From Botryllus schlosseri (Eukaryota; Chordata; Ascidiacea; Stolidobranchia; Styelidae), in assembly GCA_000444245.1 (NCBI GenBank), contig ATSW01009085.1, positions 1-21,457 on the forward strand: DNA of 21,457 nucleotides, written 5' to 3'. Below, one piece after another: positions 9,582 to 17,900 of the stretch (position 1 is its first letter; the number at the start of each line of letters is the position of its first letter). Position numbers and translations under genes: made by a program. The notes under the pieces are model-generated. The model saw nothing but the letters and a program-made list of their open reading frames with translations. It searched no databases and had not been told where the DNA came from.

Positions 9582-10060
9582 CAGCTTTTGAAAATTTGGT
9601 TAGAATTTCTCAATTTGCAAAAACTTGTCAATTGAATTCGAATCTGAATTAGTAAGAAATACGATAAATCTGAAGTTCAGTTCATATCAAATCACAGTTC
9701 ACTCTCGTAAACATGATAACGGCTAATGTCTGTATTCACGAAGTACAGCTTTCCTGTAGTATTTTCAGAGAACCCGGAAATGAGATTATAATTGCTACAT
9801 CGGCGAAAACTAGGCAAATGAATTAAATTCAAGTTCAGTTTATATTGAAGCAAAGCTCATTCACATAAGCACAAGAGGGGCAAATGTATGTACAGTAGTT
9901 CACCAAGGTTGGCTCGTCCTGCACTAAACAGTTCTTCTCTAGCATCTTCAAGAAAACCAGAAATTAGATTTGAATTATAACTAAAACTAGAGAACAATAG
10001 CATTTCACCTCGCAGATTAGAATTGGATTACCAACATTTCCTTCTAGTTGACCTAGTTGA
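9582..10060 (+). repeat. Family F satellite, about 184-bp period, about 2.6 units
   Basis: Unit starts at 9582 (CAGCTTTTGAAAATTTGG), 9766 (CAGAGAACCCGGAAATGAG) and 9949 (CAAGAAAACCAGAAATTAG) are spaced 184 and 183 bp apart. Each continues with a TTAGAATT-like block, a GCAAAAACT or GCGAAAACT block, GTTCAGTT(C/T)ATAT, CACTCTCGTAAAC or CACATAAGCAC, and GGC(A/T)AATGT. The third unit is incomplete and ends shortly before the family E MITE at 10072. Confidence 0.78.
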
Positions 10061-10071
10061 CTTATAATTAC

Positions 10072-10470
10072 TAGGGCAAGTTTTTGTTGTAGTTAAATCT
10101 GTGGACAGTTGCATTTATTTTTGAAAAAAGTTGCAGAAGTTGCATTTTGACCACGTTTTGCTCGGTTGACTAAAAAAAAGGTCAATTTTCCGGCTCAGCT
10201 CCCGAAATACCCGTAAAAGCGTTACTTCGGTGCTGATTTACGGTGCTTCAGTCGAATTTGGCCGTGTATTTCACCAAAATCGAAAATTCTTTCATGAAAA
10301 ATCGAAAAAGTTGCAAAATGTTGCAAAAAGTTGCATGAAAAAAATGGACAAAAGTTGCACAATAAGATTCCTTCAAACAGCTTAAAACAGCATTCTACAT
10401 ATCTTACGAGTATTTGGGAAGCTGCCGGAAGCTGTAAAAAAAGTTGCAAAAGTTCCAAAAACTTGCCCTA
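10072..10470 (-). mobile_element. Family E hAT MITE, copy 2, with intact target duplication
   Basis: It is bounded by TAGGGCAAGTTTTTG and CAAAAACTTGCCCTA, and both flanks are the identical 8-mer ATAATTAC (10064-10071 and 10471-10478). The 8-bp duplication and TAGGG ends identify a hAT insertion. Its 399 bp align with the reverse complement of 6668-7082 along the full length. It has no coding capacity, so it was mobilised by an enzyme encoded elsewhere. Confidence 0.92.
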
Positions 10471-10478
10471 ATAATTAC

Positions 10479-10757
10479 GGACAACGAGACCAAGTGTAGT
10501 TTGCTGTGGAGAGGCTGATTTACAACTCGAAAAATCCCTCATTACCATGTTGAACATGACAGGATGCAGCCAATCATGTAGCGGCCGAGCGTTATGAAAT
10601 GATTGCGTCGAATATAACCTATTGACGTTGCTGTACGCAGATCCATAATTGACAGGAAGATGTTTGAATTTCATGTCGAACTCGCCGATAGCTGGTTGGA
10701 AGAGGGTAATTTGGCGATGTCTTCTATAGTCAGAACACAGTCATTGCTACTAGTCGA
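10479..10757. other. Unassigned DNA
   Basis: No gene, RNA gene or repeat end recognised. The minus-strand frame 10468-10674 has no motif and partly overlaps the MITE flank. Confidence 0.45.
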
Positions 10758-10825
10758 TATACAAATGAATGCTATATTCACATTGAAATGTAACTGAATA
10801 TTTCGGGGTATTCGTCAGCAACTAG

Positions 10826-11488
10826 CACAGGTGCGCAAAGCAGTTGTCGTTGGTACTAAGTAGGAGTGTCGTTGTAATTGTTTAGAGTAGAAGTAGCAAT
10901 TTGCAAGTGAGTAATAAAGTAATATTTCCAGGCCTAGTTTCCATAGAAAACTGAGAACTTTAAGTAGAACTTGAGTTCTAAAACATGACCACTTGAGGAG
11001 GTATTCTAAGTAGGGAGGGGCACGATGATTTGAATACCGAAATTTTATACCCCTTGCCACTAAGAGCTAATTTATCGATCAGAATTGGAGTTTTGATACT
11101 ATTTTCCAGTGCGGAAAGCTGTAAACCTCGATTGGGCGTATTGCAGCATACGAAACATGTAGTATAAATGTACGTACGTTACTGAAATGACATACTTGTG
11201 AAGTTGCGATCAAACCGCAACATTGTCACAAAGGTATGGCCGAAAAATACCAAATTATCTCTAATGTGCCATAGAACTGGCATTATTTTCTTTGTGGTCG
11301 CATGGAAGTCACATATTTGAACTTTCCACATCATTCAAACTGTTGTGAGGTGATAATGAGTGATAATCGAATACTCTACTCGACTTGAAGCCAGAATTGA
11401 AATCACAGAAGTGCTCTACTTTGCCCAGCCCTAATTGTATAGGCAAAATCTACTTGAAGTAGAAGTACTACGTTACTGACCACCCCTG
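10826..11488 (+). mobile_element. Family A hAT MITE, interrupted by family B
   Basis: The left end CACAGGTGCGCAAAGCAGT aligns with the intact copy's CAGAGGTGGTCAAAGTAGT (19458). The right end TACGTTACTGACCACCCCTG aligns with TTCGTTACTGACCACCTCTG (to 19861). Internal AGTAGAAGTAGCAAT and ACTTGAAGTAGAAGTA are family signatures. The flanks do not show a target duplication any more, so it is an old copy. Confidence 0.65.
11011..11433 (+). mobile_element. Family B hAT MITE, copy 1, nested in family A
   Basis: The ends TAGGGAGGGGCACGATGAT and TACTTTGCCCAGCCCTA are decayed versions of CAGGGCTGGGCA and its complement. The interior CTTGCCACTAAGAGCTAATTT and GATACTATTTTCCAGTG matches copy 2 at 18054-18431 in order. 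The flanks ATTCTAAG and ATTGTATA agree at five of eight positions. Confidence 0.72.
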
Positions 11489-11600
11489 ACCAGTATTGGT
11501 CGAAAATATTTGGGTTTACTTCAGTAAGAATATAATATTCAATCCCAGATTGAAGCTCTGTACCTCCATTTACAAATCGATATTAAACTAAAACATGTTT

Positions 11601-11746
11601 TGCTTCATTTCCAGACTAATTATAATCGTATTTTTACTGAACAGACCGGTGTTGCAATTTTTCCTAACGCTAGATACTTTATGACCTCAGCTCCCCGAAA
11701 ATCAGATTAGACCGCTTCAAGCCGGGTGTTAACCCTTTTCTGTGAG
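11601..11746. other. PTBP1: Presumed end of an upstream PTBP intron
   Basis: This piece ends in TGTTAAC (a branch-site-like string), CCCTTTTCTG and GAG, which could be the acceptor for the first recognised exon. No earlier exon was found in the 11 kb to the left. Confidence 0.35.
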
Positions 11747-11963
11747 TCTGTCGGAGTTAAACGGCACCCTGAATCATCTGGGCCCGTCGCCGATGTCCGT
11801 GGTGTTTCTGCCCCTGCAGGGCACCACGGCAACACCCGGGGCTCCACAGTTGATGACAGTGCCACAAGTAATGCCGGGTTCTTGTGCCCCGCTATCCTTG
11901 ACCACCTCGATTGCACCAATGCAACAGCACGCTATCTATGAGACTACGATGGTTGGCACCAAG
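11747..11963 (+). CDS. PTBP1: PTBP exon 1 (first recognised): N-terminal tail
   Basis: The open frame encodes [28 protein letters not shown], a Pro/Thr/Met-rich stretch and ETTMVGTK, closing at AAG|GTGAGT. The last residues GTK align with human PTBP1 AVGTK, whose exon ends at the same codon. The frame is closed by a stop at 11730-11732, so the exon starts after 11733. The best acceptor is CTGTGAG|TC at 11746; GGAG|TT at 11756 is another. If this is instead the 5' exon, translation would begin at the ATG at 11793, whose context is weak. The tail before GTK is much longer than in vertebrates and has no RRM character. Confidence 0.75.
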
Positions 11964-14900
11964 GTGAGTGTGAGCCAGGGTGTCAATCTTACTTATTGTT
12001 TTGACTCAAGTTCAGTCGTTTTCAACTCACCACCGAGTGTTGGTGTTTGGACTTGAGTAAGACTCTGAGTCATAGTACTTGGTACTTGGCCTTGAGTCTG
12101 ACTTTTCTAGTTTTAACTCTAGTCAAGTTGAGTAATTTTCAATACACCACCAAGTACCCTCCGAGTCCTAGTGTTCACTGTTCAGTCTCGAGTTCAAGTC
12201 ATGTTTCACAGCTCTGCCTGGGTGATATCGAATGCTTTGTAGACTCGAGCCTCAACAGTCACACAATATACTAATTTTTCTTCAGGGCTGTCTCAATTGA
12301 GTCATATGACTTGGTCGAGTGGTGCGCAATGACTCGAGTCAATACACAAAGTGACTCGAGTCGGGTATTTTTCCATATTGAAGAAATTGACTCGTGTCAT
12401 TGCAACACTTTCGTTCGATGCTTGTGTGAAACGTTTCGTTGAAATATTTGCTGGTGCATCGCGGTGATCGGCTGTTGCTTTCATTTCAGAGAAACAGCGA
12501 CGATGTGGCGCATCTATTTGCTGGTTCGCTTGATAACGGAGCTAAAAAGGTGAGTTCCATTTTTTGCGGTCCGTGAGCTAAAAGTGGGTCCGCGGACACT
12601 GGTATGGCTATTCAACATGTGGGTTAAAGTTAGAGTTTGACCTAAGGACTCATTTTTGGTTAGAGTTAAATTCAGAGTTATGAAGTCATGTAACATCCAA
12701 TATCAGCATGTTGGTTAAAGTTGCGTTAGGGTGAGTGTGGGTAAGAACTCATTTTGGGGTTAGTTTTGGGGCTGTAAAGTCACACAATTCGCATGCGACT
12801 CTTGTGCTTCTGGGTTAAAGTTAGGGTTTGGGTACTGGTTCATTTTGGGGTTAGGGTTCGTTTTAGGGATATAATATCGCATGGCTAAGCAGCATGTCAC
12901 AGTCAACCATGAGGATTAAAGTTATGGTTAGGTTAGGGTAAGGGTTCATTCTGGGGTTAGGGTTAGTTTTGGGGTTATAAAGTCTAAGTTGAAGAATTAG
13001 AACTAGAACTATTGTCATCGAAAAATCCGCAACTAACTAACTAAAACACAAAATACTGATAACTTATAATTCGTATCTTGATTTGCGAATGAGCTGAGAA
13101 ATCTTGGAGATGGAATCGGCATTTCACAGGGGCCGTGGGAGGGGTACTTTGTACAAATGTCTGGCAACCCTCGCAGTGATGTTAGATTTGGTTTTATTCT
13201 TTGAGATCTGTCTCAAATTTGATATTTTTCACTCTAGATGAGAACGGAACCGGCCAGTCTCGGCCCCGTCTCGAAAGTGGTTCATTTGCGGAGTCTGCCC
13301 GCAGACGTCACCGATTCCGAAGTTATCCAGCTGGGAATGAATTACGGGAAAGTGACCAACGTACTCATGCTCAAGGTACAGTTGATTTCAATATTTCCTT
13401 ACTTTTCTGCGATTTTATCACTCGTTATTTTGTATACGGAGGACGTCATTCACGAAGTACTTGTACTTTTTCTGAGCGCTTTAGTGGGTTTTACATCCTC
13501 AGTCTACTTGAGTGGTTATGTTTTTGTACTTTCCACTCCTATATAACAGTTTTTTGGCAAAATACTCACTTTTTTAACTACATGAGGGCTTTACAAGCCT
13601 TCAATTGATTTCTCCAACAAAGCAGTTATGTGCTGCGTTAAAAATGGCCAGTTCCGCTTGTACTGGAATTGCAATTGACGGCATTACTTGAGAATTAGAA
13701 ATAAATAACTTTTGATATCAACAATCGTACGCAAATGTTCTTTTCAATTCACTTCTGGATGCTGACGTTTACCATTTACGAGTGTCAGCCGGAAATATTT
13801 GGGTTTATTTCGATATCAATATAAATTTCAATTGTACACGGTACTGAAGTTCCGTACATCCAAAAGTCTCTTTGGACACTTTCATTTCGGTACTAATGAT
13901 TGACCGCCCATGTTCGTAGGCCCATATACATTTTGTAACTATGGACATGGTGATCGGAGATGTTTGCAACGTGTCAATTTAGGGTAAAAATCAAGCGTTT
14001 CTGGAGATGGAAGACGAAGACACCGCCCAGAGAATGGTGACCAGTTGCGCTGTGTCCCCGCCTGCGGTCAGGCAGAGAACGGTCTACGTACAATACTCGA
14101 ATCACAAGGAGCTCAAGACAGACAGCTCGCCGAACCAACTGGTAAATTCCATCTTCATGTATAGTGCTAGGCTGGTAGCGGCTTGGCCACCGTAAGTAGA
14201 GATGTGGAATCAATTCTCAAACTGAATCCGAAGCTCAAAACATGATTAGGTTGTGATGGTTGTTCAATGTTCATTCACTCCAACCTTACAGTGAGATGGA
14301 AGTGATTGGAATATTGTCGACTGCTTTTCCCGTGACTTGATAAGTGTACCGAGTATTAGGCTGTAGCATCATGGTACTGCACATCTCTGGAGTAAGCTTT
14401 TTCTGCTTGCACTGGTTACTCGAGGGTTATGTTTTAGCATACAGTTACTCAATCGTGAGCACTTACTTTTCCACTTTAAACTTTGAGTAGTTTTTGTTGA
14501 AAGCCTGCCTACTTTCACGAGTGAAATTGTCATAAAAACTGTGTGAAACAGCCCCTGTATCATGTCCTCACGGTAGAGGAATGCGTTTTTGAAGATTGCG
14601 CCTTGCACCTATTTGTGTTGTCGTTGATCATTTCTTGTTACTTGGAAGATATATCTTGCGTTTCCCGGATTTACTGCGACCCCTCAACCAACTCTTCTTT
14701 TTGGGAATACACTAGTGCTTTTCAGACCTTTCAGTTTCTACTTCCGCCTGTAGCAGTTTTGATACTTCTACTTGTGATTTGAGTAGATGCGTGCGAATTT
14801 ACCTCCATTTTAGTAGTAACGCTGACCACTTTTATCGCCTCTAAAGACTATAGTAATTTCTTTTTTGCCTATTTGGGAGTCGCCTTCTACTTCGGCGTGA

Positions 14901-17900
14901 TGAAACTGACAAGGCTATATATACTGGACTACCAAGATGGCTGCTTTGACAGCCTCGGATCATAATTATGATATTATGTAGCTGTTATTTAGCTCATCCA
15001 CCATACTTTTCAGAGCTTTCAATGTCTATTGCCACTTGATGTACTTCTATATGAGGAGCAACGCGCCAATGCCGACTGCTTTGACCTTCCTTAGCTACAT
15101 CTCGCCCCCTATCACAAATGCCTGAATGTTACGCTTCCATTTTTTCCGGTTACAGAAAGCGCAGGCCGTGTTGCAAGCTCTGCAGCAGACGGAGGGCGGA
15201 ACCAATCACGTGTTGCGGGTCGTTATTGAAAACATGATCTACCCGGTCACTTTGGACGTGCTGAATACGATATTCTCAAAGTTTGGAGTCGTGCTGAAGA
15301 TCATAACGTTCACGAAAAACAGTGAGTGTCGCAGACTTCTACTGCTGGGTTGCCAGATTGCGCAACCAGAACTGGAACTAGAACTGCTCGAAAAAGAGTA
15401 GTTAGTTGAACACTAACTAGATTGTGGTAGTTTGTAATGCACAAGACTGTTATTGTGACCGCATTTGCTTTACAGATCAATTCCAAGCTTTGATTCAAAT
15501 GGGAGATGCCGTACAGTCCCAGACCGCTAAATTGGTGAGGAAAATTCTCGAATCTCTCCCTACATATATCAAACTCGGTCGGTCACTGACTCTATCGCAA
15601 TTCGTTTCAGTCTTTGGACGGGCAAAACATCTACAACGCGTGCTGCACACTGCGAGTGGAATACAGCAAAATGACCGCACTTAACGTAAAGTACAACAAC
15701 GACAAAAGCAGAGACTACACCAGGTCGGATCTGCCGTCTGGGGACGGGCCGGACGCGCTGCAAACTGTTTTGGGTAGGTCGCCAAAGATTTGAACCGCTG
15801 TGTTCTGAGTTTTGTTTGATAGTGACAAAATGAACTCCCTACCCAACAGCTAGCTCGTCTGCGTTGATGCCAAATCCGTACCAGCAACAATTCACGGCTT
15901 CCGGTCTAACCGCGGCATTGCAATCGGGCACCGCGGCTCAATATCTGCAGGGCGCCTTGCAAAATCCAAGTGAGCTTGTGCTTTTTGTTGTGGATGGCTA
16001 GAGAATTTCAGCTTTTCAAATGAGATTGGGACTTGGTTTATAGTTAACTAATTATTTTCAAAATGAGATTAGAATTTGAATTGAAGCTAGCCCTACACGT
16101 TATTTCCAAATTTGATTAACATTAGAATTAGAATTATACCCACACAATTTTTTTTTAATTCGATTAGAATTAGGATTATAGGTACACGATTTTTTAAAAA
16201 TTAGATTAAGATTTGAATCATAGCTACGAAATTTTTTCAAATCATGGTAAGATCGGAATTATAACAGTAAAGTTTTTTCAAAATTATATTGGAATTAGAA
16301 CTACTGAATCTAATTTCTGATTTTCCTGAAAATGCAACAGGGTAATTGTATAGTACGATACGAGCCAAGCTCTCTGTAGGGGATTTGCCATTCTCGTACC
16401 ATTTCTTTCCGATTCGTCATTCAATTCAATTTCCAAGTTTTTGAGAATTCAGTTATTCTAATTCTAGTCTAACTTGGAAAAGCTTGAAAGTTTCTAGTTT
16501 TGCAACTGTGGTTTGGGTATGTATTGAAATTTGGTATGATTTCATGAGAATGAATGTTATGAAATGGCACCATTGCGGATAGAGGTGTTTCCTACTCACG
16601 CAAATACCTTACAGATCTTGGAGGCGCTCTGACAAACACGGCCATTGCGGCTCAGCTTGCGGCTATGACTGGTCTCCAGCAAAACACAGTTCTGCACGTT
16701 TCCAATTTGAACCAAGATGTAAGTATTATTTTGCAGTTTTCACTCTGCTATAGTTCATAGGTTTATATGAAAAAAATCAGACGTCAACCAAACCAGGGGT
16801 CCTCTATTTTTCTCCCTTTTGAAAATATTCGACGTTATTTTACTTCAAAAACTAATTTATGCAGTATCCAGTAGTTAGAATGGTAGAATTATATAAATGC
16901 AACACACGATAAACATGATGGTACACTAATTAGCTATTGCGTATTCAGCTTATGTGATGTTTTTTCTCTGACAATGTCTTAATTGCTGATTTGGTGATGG
17001 AGGGAAGAAAGCGAACTCGAAATCAAGAAGTAGCTTACTGCCGTACTAGTATATTTATTAAATTTGAATTTATTTTCAATTTGTTATAGCGGAGATTGTA
17101 AACTTGGGATTGTGTGGCTAGTATCTGAACTTCCGCAGTCTTCGCTGCAATTATTTCAATCTCAGTTTGATTGCTGACTATATAAACGTGTATCATTGGA
17201 GAATGTTATCGTCTTTTGAAAACTTCCATAAATTTGATTCGATACTGTAAGACCTCTCCATTCATGATGAAGAACCTTTGTGATTCAGTTGATTGTAGTC
17301 TGGATATGCAGAAATGTGAAAGAATTTCTGTTTCGATGCAATATCTTGGAAGCAAATTAAGACATTTTTATTTACTTGAAGAGATTCTGGCAGGCACAGA
17401 ACCTTTTTACAATCGAATTATATATTTATTTTGAAATTTAACCAAATATTTCTGGCTGACACTCGACAGGGGTAATCGTCAGCAACTAGAAGAGAATTGA
17501 ATAAAACAGTGTGTAGGCTGTCTACAATCCTATTTAGTGATATGATTGTGATATCTAAAGTACCGTTAAACAAAGTATTTTTTCAATTCTATTAGTTGCT
17601 TACGATTAAGTGTTAGCTGAAAATATCCGGGTTTATTTCAATATGATTATATTATTCGTTAAAGTTCTGTACCTCAAAGTCTCTATAACGATATGGGTTG
17701 GCAACTCTACGTATTAATTCTTATCGCTATCTCGAACCGAGACTGAGATGCTTTACCGGCGCACGCTAGGCCCTATTTGATTTTATGTCGAAAATTAATG
17801 AAATGTTGATTTTTTGTTTCTCCTCGTCGATTTTCACTTCTTCAAATCGCTGAAATCTGGAATCCTGCTGACTCATCCTGACTCAAAAATCTTCCACTGC

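Larger units (their letters stand above)
10758..11600. mobile_element. Family D fold-back element, copy split by nested hATs
   Basis: The left arm (about 10758-10825) reads TACAAATGAATGCTATATTC, then TTGAAATGTAAC and GTCAGCAACTAG. The right arm (about 11505-11565) reads GAAAATATTTGGGTTTACTT, then TTGAAGCTCTGTACCTCC. Both arms match the better copies at 17374-17690 and 19434-20265. Between them lies a family A element that itself contains a family B element. The left arm has lost the CTGACACTCGTCA block. Confidence 0.65.

Noticed and set aside
6668-10470. One large element with 0.4-kb terminal inverted repeats
   Set aside because: Each arm has its own inverted TAGGGCAAG ends and copy 2 has its own target duplication, so two separate MITEs are the simpler reading; kept only as a question in the findings.
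12905-12987. Internal telomere repeat
   Set aside because: GGGTTAG occurs only within a 90-100 bp repeat unit, not as uninterrupted hexamers.
13201-13608. 135-codon plus-strand frame
   Set aside because: It overlaps PTBP exon 3 in another frame and runs into the intron. The real frame is the one that encodes [13 protein letters not shown].
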